Made by a program: the position numbers and the translations under genes
NCBI GenBank assembly: GCA_015065615.1
Contig: SVPY01000019.1
Span: 1 to 48,867, forward strand
Direction of reading: 5' to 3'
Origin: Oscillospiraceae bacterium
GTDB lineage: Bacteria; Bacillota; Clostridia; Oscillospirales; Acutalibacteraceae
Length of the DNA stretch: 48,867 nt
Notes under the pieces: generated by a model
What the model saw: only the letters and a program-made list of their open reading frames with translations
The model's database searches: none
What the model was told of the DNA's origin: nothing
Shown: piece after piece, positions 39,146 to 46,793 of the stretch
Numbering within the stretch: the stretch's first letter is position 1
Layout of the letters: each line of letters starts with the position of its first letter

Positions 39146-40318
39146 TTACTTGATGTATCTTACTCTGATAACTGCTTCAATGTTCTTGATAGCGTTAAGC
39201 TGAGTTTCCGTAGCATCGTCGGAGATATCAAGAATTGTGTAAGCGAAATCTTTTCTTGATTTGCTGAGCATGCTCTCGATGTTTATACCTGCTTCACCGC
39301 AGCAAGCAGTAAAGGAAGCGATGGCGTTGGGAATATTCTTGTGGATAATGCAGATACGGCTGTGGCCTGCTTCTCTTGCCATTTCGATTTCGGGCATATT
39401 TACGGAATTCTTGATGTTACCGTTTTCAATAAATTCCTTAAGTTGGTCTGCTGCCATTACAGCGCAGTTATCTTCACTCTCGGGAGTGGAAGCGCCAAGG
39501 TGGGGGATAGCAATAACGTTTTCAACACCGATAACCTCGTCGCTGGGGAAGTCGGTAGCATAAGCTGCAGCCTTACCTGAAGCTAAAGCTTCGATAATAG
39601 CTTCGCTGTCAACAAGCTCACCGCGGGAGAAGTTAAGGATTCTTACGCCGTCCTTCATCTTTGCAAGAGTTTCTTTGCCGATAAGGCCTCTTGTATCGGG
39701 GGTTAAAGGAACGTGTACTGTAATGTAATCGCAATCAGCGTAAATTTCTTCCAAAGCCTTAGCGTGAATGATCTTTCTGGAAAGACCCCATGCTGCGTCA
39801 ACGGAAATGAAGGGGTCGTAGCCTAATACTGTCATGCCCATATCCTGAGCAGCGTTAGCTACCAGACGGCCGATAGCGCCGAGGCCGATAACACCAAGCT
39901 TCTTACCCTTGATTTCGGGACCTGCGAAAGCGCCCTTGCCCTTTTCAACCATCTTGCTTACGTTTGCGCCGTTGCCCTTAAGAGTTTTAGCCCATTCGAT
40001 AGCGGGGATGATTTTTCTGGATGTCATAAATAATGCGGCGATAACAAGTTCCTTAACAGCATTTGCGTTGGCACCGGGAGTATTGAATACTACGATACCT
40101 TCGTTTGTGCATCTCTCTACGGGGATGTTATTAACGCCTGCGCCTGCTCTTGCAATAGCAAGGAGGTTAGGATCAAATTCATTTTCAAGCATATTTGCAG
40201 AACGTACCATTATACCTTCTGCATCGGCGAAATTATCACCGATTAAGTAGTCTGCGCCGAATCTTTCAGTACCTAAGGGGCTGATTTTATTCAGGCAGTT
40301 AATTTTATACTGTGCCAT
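39146..40318 (-). CDS. serA: Phosphoglycerate dehydrogenase
   Basis: A 390-residue NAD-dependent enzyme oxidising 3-phosphoglycerate, the first step of serine synthesis. The Rossmann motif is GVIGLGAIGRLVANAA; catalytic residues lie in NFSRGELVDSEAI (Arg), the following acidic segment, and IPHLGASTPESEDN (His). A C-terminal ACT domain (about 318-390, HSRICIIHKNIPNAIASFT...) probably binds serine for feedback control. Its ATG overlaps the serC stop (TAATG), so it is translationally coupled as second gene of the serC-serA operon. The very strong codon preference in both genes suggests high expression. Confidence 0.94.
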   Translation of the reverse strand: MAQYKINCLNKISPLGTERFGADYLIGDNFADAEGIMVRSANMLENEFDPNLLAIARAGAGVNNIPVERCTNEGIVVFNTPGANANAVKELVIAALFMTSRKIIPAIEWAKTLKGNGANVSKMVEKGKGAFAGPEIKGKKLGVIGLGAIGRLVANAAQDMGMTVLGYDPFISVDAAWGLSRKIIHAKALEEIYADCDYITVHVPLTPDTRGLIGKETLAKMKDGVRILNFSRGELVDSEAIIEALASGKAAAYATDFPSDEVIGVENVIAIPHLGASTPESEDNCAVMAADQLKEFIENGNIKNSVNMPEIEMAREAGHSRICIIHKNIPNAIASFTACCGEAGINIESMLSKSRKDFAYTILDISDDATETQLNAIKNIEAVIRVRYIK

Positions 40319-41403
40319 TATGCATTCTCCTTCTCGAATTCAGCCATAAATTCTACAAGCTTCTTGATACCTTCTGTGGGCATTGCGTTGTAGATGGAAG
40401 CGCGCATACCGCCTACGCTTCTGTGGCCCTTGATGTTAACGAAACCGCGCTTTGTAGCTTCCTTAACGAACTTATCGTCAAGCTCGGGGTTGCCTGTTAC
40501 GAAAGTAACGTTCATAATAGAGCGGCTTTCCTTCTCAGCGCAGGGCTTGAAGAGCTTGGAGTTATCGAGGTAATCGTAAAGGATATTAGCCTTGTTTACG
40601 TTGATTTTCTCCATTTCCTCAAGGCCGCCGATTTCGTTCTTGATCCACTCAAGAACTAACTTGCACATATAAATGGAATAGCAGGGAGGAGTATTGTACA
40701 TACTCTCGGCGTTTGCGTGCTCGCCGTAATTGAACATTGTGGGTGTGCCCTTCATAGGCTCAGCGATAAGGTCCTCACGGATAATAACAACTGTTAAACC
40801 TGCGGGAGCCATATTCTTCTGTGCGCCTGCATAGAGAACGCCGAACTTGCTTACGTCAATGGGCTTGGAAAGAATGCAGGAAGAAATATCTGCAACCAGC
40901 GGAACGGAACCTGTTTCGGGGAGCTTGTTCCAGCATGTGCCGTAAATTGTATTGTTCATACAGATGTGGAAGTAGTCAGCATCGGGAGTGAATGTTGCAG
41001 GATCTAAATCAGGTATACGGCTGAAGTTAACGTCCTTGCTTGTAGCGATGAGCTTGCAGTCGCCGTAGCGCTGAGCTTCTTTATATGCCTTACCGGAGAA
41101 CTGACCGGAAACAACATAGTCGGCTTTTCCACTCTTTGTCATAAGGTTCATGGGAACCATAGCAAACTGGGAAGAAGCACCGCCCTGAAGGAAAAGAACT
41201 TTATAATTATCGGGGATCTGCATAACTTCTCTTAAAAGAGCTTCTGCATCCTTGATTATCTTGTCATACACCTTAGATCGGTGAGACATCTCCATAACGG
41301 ACTGACCTGAACCCTCGTAATCAAGCATTTCGCTTGCAGCTTTTGTAAGAACGGATTCGGGAAGCATAGAAGGACCGGCTGAAAAATTGTACACACGACT
41401 CAT
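40318..41403 (-). CDS. serC: Phosphoserine aminotransferase
   Basis: A 361-residue PLP-dependent transaminase converting 3-phosphohydroxypyruvate to phosphoserine with glutamate. The start YNFSAGPSMLPESVL and MEMSHRSKVYD are SerC signatures, LQGGASSQFAMVPMNL binds the cofactor phosphate region, and the PLP lysine is in YAGAQKNMAPAGLTVV. The end (HRSVGGMRASIYNAMP) carries the phosphate-binding His/Arg. GGAGG precedes ATG 41403. First gene of serC-serA. serB is not here, as is common in Firmicutes. Confidence 0.95.
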   Translation of the reverse strand: MSRVYNFSAGPSMLPESVLTKAASEMLDYEGSGQSVMEMSHRSKVYDKIIKDAEALLREVMQIPDNYKVLFLQGGASSQFAMVPMNLMTKSGKADYVVSGQFSGKAYKEAQRYGDCKLIATSKDVNFSRIPDLDPATFTPDADYFHICMNNTIYGTCWNKLPETGSVPLVADISSCILSKPIDVSKFGVLYAGAQKNMAPAGLTVVIIREDLIAEPMKGTPTMFNYGEHANAESMYNTPPCYSIYMCKLVLEWIKNEIGGLEEMEKINVNKANILYDYLDNSKLFKPCAEKESRSIMNVTFVTGNPELDDKFVKEATKRGFVNIKGHRSVGGMRASIYNAMPTEGIKKLVEFMAEFEKENA

Positions 41404-41431
41404 AAGGTAAAACCTCCAATTAATATAAATA

Positions 41432-41452
41432 TTCGTTTTCGTGTAAAACGAA
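41432..41452 (-). promoter_or_regulatory. Hairpin in the serC leader
   Basis: TTCGTTTT (41432-41439) and AAAACGAA (41445-41452) form an eight-pair stem with a five-base loop, midway between the promoter and the serC ribosome-binding site. The short leader leaves no room for a T-box; it may stabilise the mRNA. Confidence 0.5.
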
Positions 41453-41465
41453 GAAATTACGGACT

Positions 41466-41494
41466 ATTATAAACGATTGATAAAAGAAAATCAA
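41466..41494 (-). promoter_or_regulatory. Promoter of serC-serA
   Basis: On the minus strand TTGATT (41489-41494), 17 bases, TATAAT (41466-41471). Confidence 0.7.
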
Positions 41495-41747
41495 GCTATT
41501 TTGACAAATTAATTAAATAAAATTTCATTTTTAAATAAAAATAGCCTTTTTGGAATTAAAAATTTGAAAGTGTGGGATTATTTTCTTGCAAAAAGTTTTT
41601 GATTATATCACATAAAAGCGCAAAAGATTTTTTTATATTTATATTGTAATCAGTACCTTTTCTATGATAAAATATTAATATATAAACGAGCGTTTGGTAT
41701 ATGCTTAATTTTTATTCTATTCTATAACGGCAGAAAGGTTTTGTAAT

Positions 41748-42095
41748 ATGAAAGTTTCAGAAGTCGCCGAAATTTTAAAAGCTTCTATTCTTGTAGAAGG
41801 CAATATGGACGAAGAGGTTTTAACAGCCTGCGGCAGCGATATGATGAGTGACGTGCTTGCATACGTAAAGGATCAGTCACTTCTTTTAACAGGTCTTGTA
41901 AATCCTCAGATAGTAAGAACAGCCGAAATGATGGATATGCACTGCATCGTTTTGGTACGCGGCAAAACACCCGATGATACTATTCTTAATCTGGCAAGGC
42001 AGAAGGATATAACAGTGCTTTCTTCTCCTTACAGAATGTTTACAGCTTGCGGTTTATTATTCAGCAGTGGTTTGAGAGGCGGGTGTGATATATGA
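41748..42095 (+). CDS. DRTGG domain protein
   Basis: A 115-residue protein consisting of one DRTGG domain, a small fold related to CBS-like regulatory regions and often seen with hydrogenase and phosphotransacetylase genes. The conserved centre is SDVLAYVKDQSLLLTGLVNPQIVRTAEMMDMHCIVLVRGK. It has no catalytic motif and may bind a nucleotide or partner protein. AAAGG precedes ATG 41748. It is first in a five-gene operon and overlaps the next gene by four bases. A second copy of the same domain is encoded at 43876. Confidence 0.85.
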   Translation: MKVSEVAEILKASILVEGNMDEEVLTACGSDMMSDVLAYVKDQSLLLTGLVNPQIVRTAEMMDMHCIVLVRGKTPDDTILNLARQKDITVLSSPYRMFTACGLLFSSGLRGGCDI

Positions 42096-42520
42096 GTATG
42101 CTGGAACTCAGGTACGTAGTACCCGGTGATGATTTTACACGTGCGGGCGAAGCCAGCGGTGACGTTAAGCACAAGCTTAAGAAAATCGGCTATAACCCCG
42201 AAGCTATCAGAAGAGTAAGCATCGCTATGTATGAAGGCGAAATAAATATGGTTATCCATGCAGGCGGCGGTGAGGCGGAAGTTAACATCGACCCCGACAG
42301 AGTGGAGATTCTTCTTATCGACCACGGCCCCGGTATTGCGGACGTGGAAAAGGCTATGCAGGCAGGCTTCTCAACTGCTCCCGATAACGTAAGAAGCCTT
42401 GGCTTCGGCGCAGGTATGGGTCTTCCCAATATGAAAAAGTATTCAGACGAAATGTACATAGAAACAGAAGTTGGCAAGGGCAGTACAGTTAGAATGATAG
42501 TTTACGCCCAGAGATCCTGA
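42092..42520 (+). CDS. GHKL ATP-binding protein (RsbW-like anti-sigma/serine kinase family)
   Basis: A 142-residue stand-alone GHKL ATPase domain. The N box is YEGEINMVIHA, the G1 box DHGPGI and the G2 box GFGAGMGL. It lacks a histidine-kinase dimerisation domain, so it resembles RsbW/SpoIIAB-type serine kinases or anti-sigma factors. In this operon, known from other Clostridia and Thermoanaerobacter, it sits between a DRTGG gene and a HydS-type hydrogenase and is thought to take part in signalling. Its ATG overlaps the previous gene's stop. Confidence 0.85.
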   Translation: MSMLELRYVVPGDDFTRAGEASGDVKHKLKKIGYNPEAIRRVSIAMYEGEINMVIHAGGGEAEVNIDPDRVEILLIDHGPGIADVEKAMQAGFSTAPDNVRSLGFGAGMGLPNMKKYSDEMYIETEVGKGSTVRMIVYAQRS

Positions 42521-42548
42521 TTAAAATAATTGAAAGGTGTGCGACAAA

Positions 42549-43847
42549 TTGGATATGTTTTATCATTCCGTTATGCTTGATGAAAAAAGCTGTGTCGGAT
42601 GTACAAACTGCATTAAAAGATGTCCCACAGAAGCTATAAGAGTAAGAAACGGAAAGGCTGTTATCACATCCGAGCGCTGTATCGACTGCGGCGAATGTAT
42701 CAGAGTATGCCCTCACCACGCTAAGAAGGCAAGATTTGACCATTTGGATGCTATAGAAAAATACAAGTACAAAATTGCCCTTCCCGCCCCGACTCTTTAC
42801 GGTCAGTTCAATAATCTTGACGATATGGACTACGTGCTTACGGGACTTAAAAAGCTTGGCTTTGACGACGTATACGAAGTTGCTTCCGCTGCTGAGCTTA
42901 TAAGTGAGACTACAAGAAAACTTATGGAAGCAGGCAAGCTTAAAAAGCCTGTAATAAGCTCTGCCTGTCCCGCTGTTGTGAGACTTATAAGAGTAAGATT
43001 CCCCGACCTTTGCGACCACGTGCTGCCCCTTTATTCTCCCATGGAGTTTGCCGCAAGAAGAGCGAAAAAGGATGCCGCAGCAAAAACCGGTCTTCAGGAA
43101 AGTGATATAGGATGTTTCTTTATTACTCCCTGCCCTGCAAAGGTAAGCGATATATTGGCGCCCATCAGCGTTGAAAAATCCGCTGTGGACGGCGCTATTG
43201 CCATAAGTGAAATTTTCCCCGTGCTTTCGGGCAAAATGGATAAGTTAACAAGCATAGAGCCCTTGTCCCGTTCAGGTATTATCGGTGTGGGCTGGGCTAC
43301 AAGCGGCGGCGAATCCAGCGCCTTGTTAAAAGAAAAATATTTAGCTGCCGACGGCATCGAAAACGTAATAAGAGTGCTTGAGGAAATTGAGGACGAAAGA
43401 ATCGGCGAATTAGATTTTATTGAGCTTAACGCCTGCACAGGCGGCTGCGTAGGCGGTGTTCTCTGTGTTGAGAATCCCTTTATCGCAAAGGCAAGACTTC
43501 AGCGCCTTCGCAAGTACCTGCCCGTATCTCAGAATCATCTCCAGAAGAGCGGTATAGCCTTGGGCGAAATGAAGTGGGAGCAGAATCTTGAATTTTCCGA
43601 CGTTTTAACTCTCAGCAAGGATTTAAGCGAAGCAATGCAGATGATGGGCGCTATCGATAAGATAGTATCGGATTTACCGGGCCTTGACTGCGGCGCCTGC
43701 GGCTCACCCTCCTGCCGCGCCTTTGCGGAGGACGTGGTGCGCGGTTTCTGCAAAAAGAGCGACTGCGTGTTCGTTTTAAGAGCAAAAATGAAGGAAGTGG
43801 CAAGCACTATTTCCAAGCTTGACGATGATCTTGAAACGGGTCTTTGA
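42549..43847 (+). CDS. HydS-like putative sensory [FeFe] hydrogenase (group D-like)
   Basis: A 432-residue protein. Two 4Fe-4S clusters lie at the N-terminus (C15, C18, C21, C25 and C44, C47, C50, C54). The hydrogenase domain follows, with H-cluster cysteines C140 (SSACP), C195 (TPCPAK), C296 and C300 (ACTGGCVGG). In catalytic hydrogenases the L1 motif is TSCCP; here the proton-relay cysteine is alanine (A139), a mark of HydS-type sensory enzymes. A third cluster motif, CGACG..SC, occupies 381-406 (last Cys 406), then about 26 residues. There is no PAS, kinase or phosphatase domain, which separates it from group C and fits group D. Start TTG 42549 suits AAAGGTG; GTG 42537 lies in that site. 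Confidence 0.85.
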   Translation: MDMFYHSVMLDEKSCVGCTNCIKRCPTEAIRVRNGKAVITSERCIDCGECIRVCPHHAKKARFDHLDAIEKYKYKIALPAPTLYGQFNNLDDMDYVLTGLKKLGFDDVYEVASAAELISETTRKLMEAGKLKKPVISSACPAVVRLIRVRFPDLCDHVLPLYSPMEFAARRAKKDAAAKTGLQESDIGCFFITPCPAKVSDILAPISVEKSAVDGAIAISEIFPVLSGKMDKLTSIEPLSRSGIIGVGWATSGGESSALLKEKYLAADGIENVIRVLEEIEDERIGELDFIELNACTGGCVGGVLCVENPFIAKARLQRLRKYLPVSQNHLQKSGIALGEMKWEQNLEFSDVLTLSKDLSEAMQMMGAIDKIVSDLPGLDCGACGSPSCRAFAEDVVRGFCKKSDCVFVLRAKMKEVASTISKLDDDLETGL

Positions 43848-43875
43848 TGAATCTCACTAAAGAAAGGTTATAAAT

Positions 43876-44202
43876 ATGAAAATATCAGAACTTGCAGAAA
43901 AATGCGGCTGGAAGGCTCTCAGTTTTGCCGAGGACAGAGAAGTGGAAGGCTGCTATATTGGTGACCTTTTAAGCTGGGTAATGGGCAGAGCGCAGGAAAA
44001 TAACGTCTGGCTTACAGTTATGGGCAATGTAAATGCTATTGCCGTGGCGGTTTTGGCAGACACAAGCGCCATTGTGCTTACCGAGAATTCTGCTTTAGAC
44101 GCCGAAGCTTTGGAAAGGGCCAAGCAGCGCGGTGTAAACATCTATAGCACAGAGGATAATACCTACCAAACCGCCAAAAAGATTATCGCAATTATCGAAT
44201 AA
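43876..44202 (+). CDS. DRTGG domain protein, second copy
   Basis: A 108-residue single-domain protein of the same DRTGG type as the first gene of the operon, but diverged (LAEKCGWKALSFAEDREVEGCYIGDLLSWVMGRA, then VWLTVMGNVNAIAVAVLADTSAIVLTE). Catalytic residues are absent. AAAGG lies seven bases before ATG 43876. It lies between the hydrogenase and the PHP gene. Two different DRTGG proteins in one operon could form a heterodimer, which is inference. Confidence 0.8.
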   Translation: MKISELAEKCGWKALSFAEDREVEGCYIGDLLSWVMGRAQENNVWLTVMGNVNAIAVAVLADTSAIVLTENSALDAEALERAKQRGVNIYSTEDNTYQTAKKIIAIIE

Positions 44203-44243
44203 CTTGTTTTAAATGAAATTACTTTACCGAAAGGGTGAGAGCT

Positions 44244-45005
44244 TTGCAAAAATTTAAATACGATTTACATATGCATTCATGCCTTTCACCCTGCGGTGAC
44301 GGTGATATGACTCCCAACAATATGGTAAATATGTCTATGCTAAACGGCTGCGACATAATTGCCATTACAGACCACAATACTGCTTTAAACTGCCCTGCCG
44401 CCATGAAGGTAGGTAAAGAAGCTGGAGTGCTCGTTATCCCCGGTATGGAATTATGTACCAGTGAAGAAGCTCACGTGGTGTGCCTTTTCGAAACCTTGGA
44501 GGGCGCCCTTGATTTTGATTCATACGTAATGAAAAATACCCCAAATATTAAAAACCGCCCCGATATTTTTGGAAGTCAGTTAATTTTAAACGAGGAAGAT
44601 GAGGAAATAGGCTCAATCGAAAAGCTTCTTATCACATCCTCCTTTATAGGAGTGGACGAAGTATACGAGCTTGTTCACAAGTACGGCGGCACGGCTTTCC
44701 CTGCTCACGTGGATAAAAGTTCATATAGTGTAACAGCTTCTTTAGGCGTAATTCCCGATGAAGCAGGCTTCAAAGCGGTGGAAATTACAAGAAATGCCGA
44801 TATAAATAAACTTTATTTAACTAACCCCGAGATAATGGGCAAGATAATTTTAACCGACAGCGACTCCCATTATTTAGAAAGTATGAGCGAAACTTTCCCA
44901 TGGATTGAGCTCCCCGAAAAATCGGCTTCCGCTTTAATTGCCGCCCTTGATAAGAAGATAAGGGTCAAATTTTCATCGTTTGGTGAATATATAATCGGAG
45001 AATAA
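44244..45005 (+). CDS. PHP domain phosphoesterase
   Basis: A 253-residue metal-dependent phosphoesterase of the PHP family. Metal ligands are visible in the order of the family: YDLHMHSCLSPCGDG (H-x-H), AITDHNTALNC (Asp-His), GMELCTSEEAHVVCLF (Glu, His), FPAHVDKSS (His) and LTDSDSHY (Asp-x-His). It probably hydrolyses a nucleotide or phosphorylated signal molecule. The start is more likely TTG 44244 (eight bases after AAAGGG) than GTG 44235, which is inside that site. As last gene of the HydS operon it may erase or make the signal read by the DRTGG and GHKL proteins; this is speculation. Confidence 0.85.
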   Translation: MQKFKYDLHMHSCLSPCGDGDMTPNNMVNMSMLNGCDIIAITDHNTALNCPAAMKVGKEAGVLVIPGMELCTSEEAHVVCLFETLEGALDFDSYVMKNTPNIKNRPDIFGSQLILNEEDEEIGSIEKLLITSSFIGVDEVYELVHKYGGTAFPAHVDKSSYSVTASLGVIPDEAGFKAVEITRNADINKLYLTNPEIMGKIILTDSDSHYLESMSETFPWIELPEKSASALIAALDKKIRVKFSSFGEYIIGE

Positions 45006-45006
45006 A

Positions 45007-45678
45007 ATGAAAAAGAATTTATGTATCGCTTTTTCCTGTCTGATAGTTTTTATCCTTTGCTTACTTCTTTCCACACAGATAATTAAACTTCCCGTTGATT
45101 TCAGTAAATTAAACGATAAATATCAGTACGTTTACAAAATTATGGCAACTAAGCCAATTTACAGCGAAGCTTGTCTTATAGCAGAGCTTGTAGGTGACAG
45201 CGATGATGTTTATTGCAGTTTCAAGGTTACTGAAGTTATATTCGGTGAATGTGAAGACGATGTAATCAAAGTAAGATTACCAAAAAGAGAGGCAATAAAT
45301 AGTTCTCACGAAACTTATCAGGAATCGGGTAACGGATTTAGGTACGGCTATTACCACTTTTTAACTACTGTTGATACCCGTGAAAAAATAATCTGCGATT
45401 TTAAAGTTGGCGAAAAATATCTTCTCTGCTTGGCAAACGGTAATAAATCGGGTAATGACATAACCTATGAAGCAGTGTGTTTTTTAGGGAAAGATAATTA
45501 TCCTTTAAGCGAAAGTGACATAGAAAATCCTGAAAATTTAGTGTTAATGAAGGATTATTTAAAATTTGCTTCGGAAAAGATTGGTTATAATTGCTCAGGT
45601 AAATATCAACCGGACGAGGTTGATAGGGTGCTCAGAAAATATTTTGGTTTTTCTATTTATGAAATGTTTGAAAGGTAA
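45007..45678 (+). CDS. Hypothetical membrane-anchored or secreted protein
   Basis: A 223-residue protein with an N-terminal hydrophobic segment (about residues 4-26, after two lysines), acting as a signal anchor; a cysteine at residue 18 is not in a clear lipobox. The rest is extracellular with several cysteines and a beta-rich middle (DVYCSFKVTEVIFGECEDDVIKVRLP) recalling small domains found in Clostridium surface proteins. I do not recognise a family. It starts one base after the PHP stop with GGAG at hand, so it is co-translated with the HydS operon, though a functional link is not evident. Confidence 0.65.
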   Translation: MKKNLCIAFSCLIVFILCLLLSTQIIKLPVDFSKLNDKYQYVYKIMATKPIYSEACLIAELVGDSDDVYCSFKVTEVIFGECEDDVIKVRLPKREAINSSHETYQESGNGFRYGYYHFLTTVDTREKIICDFKVGEKYLLCLANGNKSGNDITYEAVCFLGKDNYPLSESDIENPENLVLMKDYLKFASEKIGYNCSGKYQPDEVDRVLRKYFGFSIYEMFER

Positions 45679-45698
45679 GCTTTAAGCTTGCCTTTTTT
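45671..45698 (+). terminator. Terminator of the HydS operon
   Basis: GGTAAGC (45674-45680) pairs with GCTTGCC (45686-45692), followed by TTTTTT; the stem begins within the last codon of the gene at 45007-45678. Confidence 0.85.
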
Positions 45699-45745
45699 GT
45701 TTTATAATTCATAAATTACAAATTTAAAATTGAAATTTTTTGTAT

Positions 45746-45759
45746 CGAACAAATGTTTG
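45746..45759. promoter_or_regulatory. LexA (SOS) box
   Basis: CGAACAAATGTTTG matches the Bacillus/Clostridium LexA consensus CGAACRNRYGTTYG at every position. It overlaps the -35 box of the promoter at 45757-45785, so bound LexA would block transcription of the radical SAM gene. Confidence 0.85.
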
Positions 45760-45785
45760 ACTTTTAAAGGGCGAAGGTATATAAT
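45757..45785 (+). promoter_or_regulatory. LexA-overlapped sigma-A promoter of the SPL gene
   Basis: TTGACT (45757-45762), 17 bases, TATAAT (45780-45785), 23 bases before the start codon at 45809 with GGGAGGGGAG between. Confidence 0.85.
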
Positions 45786-45808
45786 AAGGTATAAAGGGAG
45801 GGGAGAGT

Positions 45809-46669
45809 ATGCATATTGTTGAAGCTAAAGGAATTTTATCAAATAGCGGCGGTATGAATATTTATAGAGGCTGCAGCCACGGCTGTATTTACTGTGATAG
45901 TCGCTCTGTTTGCTATAATATGCATCATGAGTTTGAAGATATTGAAGTTAAAATAAACGCTGCCGAATTATTAGAAAATGCTCTGCGAAAAAAGAAAAGC
46001 CCTATAATGGTAGGCACAGGCTCAATGTGTGACCCATATATGCATATAGAAAATGAGCTGAAGCTTACAAGAAAGTGCCTTCAGATTATCGAGAAATACG
46101 GCTTCGGCGCCACGGTTATTACGAAGTCTAAAAACGTGCTGAGGGATATGGATCTATATAAAAGCATCAATAAAAAGAGCAAAGCCGTTATACAGATGAC
46201 ACTTACGACCTTCGACGAAAGCTTGTGCAAAATATTAGAGCCAAACGTGAGCACTACAAAAGAACGTTTTGAAGCCTTAATGGAATTTAAAAAGGAAAAT
46301 ATCCCCACCGTAGTGTGGCTAAGCCCCATACTTCCCTTTGTAAACGATACGGAGGAAAATTTAAGAGGGATTTTAAATTACTGTTTTGAAGCAGGTGTGA
46401 AAGGAATTTTATGTTTCGGTATGGGTTTAACACTCAGGGAAGGAAACCGTGAATATTTCTATAAAGCTTTGGATAAATATTTCCCGGGCCTCAAAGAAAA
46501 GTATATTAAAAAGTACGGCGGAAGCTACAGCCTTTTAAGTGATAATAACATCCGCTTAATGAATATTTTTCACAGTGAATGCGAAAAGCACGGCGTGATG
46601 CACGAGGTGGAGGAGATATTTTCTTACCTTCATAAGTTCCCCTTTGAGGAGCAGATCAGTCTATTTTAA
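45809..46669 (+). CDS. SPL-family radical SAM protein
   Basis: A 286-residue radical SAM enzyme related to spore photoproduct lyase, which repairs UV-made thymine dimers. The cluster motif is C22-x3-C26-x2-C29 within YRGCSHGCIYCDS. Other conserved segments are GTGSMCDPYMHIE, TVITKSKNVLRDMDL, MTLTTFDESLCKILEPN and CFGMGLTLREGNREYFY. It is smaller than classical SplB, and the second cysteine set needed for dimer repair is not obvious, so the reaction is uncertain. The promoter carries a perfect LexA box, meaning it is induced by DNA damage. That agrees with a repair or damage-response role. It is a single gene with strong ribosome-binding site. Confidence 0.88.
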   Translation: MHIVEAKGILSNSGGMNIYRGCSHGCIYCDSRSVCYNMHHEFEDIEVKINAAELLENALRKKKSPIMVGTGSMCDPYMHIENELKLTRKCLQIIEKYGFGATVITKSKNVLRDMDLYKSINKKSKAVIQMTLTTFDESLCKILEPNVSTTKERFEALMEFKKENIPTVVWLSPILPFVNDTEENLRGILNYCFEAGVKGILCFGMGLTLREGNREYFYKALDKYFPGLKEKYIKKYGGSYSLLSDNNIRLMNIFHSECEKHGVMHEVEEIFSYLHKFPFEEQISLF

Positions 46670-46692
46670 ATTAAATATAAAATAAAAAGTTT

Positions 46693-46750
46693 TGCAAGGC
46701 TAAAATCTGTCTATATTTTGTATAGGTTTTGTCTTGCATTATTTTTTTAC
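46693..46750 (+). terminator. Long imperfect hairpin after the SPL gene
   Basis: GCAAG..AAAA..CTAT pairs with ATAG..TTTT..CTTGC around an ATTTTGT loop, then ATTATTTTTTT. It could end the SPL transcript. The -35 box of the next gene's promoter lies at its right edge. Confidence 0.5.
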
Positions 46751-46762
46751 TTTTTATATACT
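46734..46762 (+). promoter_or_regulatory. Promoter of the beta-helix protein gene
   Basis: TTGCAT (46734-46739), 17 bases, TATACT (46757-46762). Confidence 0.6.
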
Positions 46763-46793
46763 TAAACTATAATGCGGAAAGGCGGTATATATT

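Larger units (their letters stand above)
41404..41747. other. Gene-free divergent region between serC and the HydS operon
   Basis: A very AT-rich stretch of 344 bases. The serC promoter and leader hairpin are at its left end. A possible rightward promoter is TTGTAA (41644-41649), 18 bases, TAAAAT (41668-41673), about 75 bases before the first DRTGG gene. I see no gene, riboswitch or strong repeat in the middle. Confidence 0.5.

Noticed and set aside
39909-40250. Plus-strand 113-codon frame opposite serA
   Set aside because: Antisense shadow of a strongly conserved gene; biased codon use in serA keeps the opposite frame open.
41404-41747. T-box or SAM-type leader before serC
   Set aside because: The leader from the predicted promoter is only about 60 bases and has a single small hairpin; no T-box core sequence is present.
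46686-46710. AAAGTTTTGC sequence as another copy of leader hairpin III
   Set aside because: The second arm GCAAAACT is missing; the segment instead pairs with GTTTTGTCTTGC further on as a terminator-like stem.
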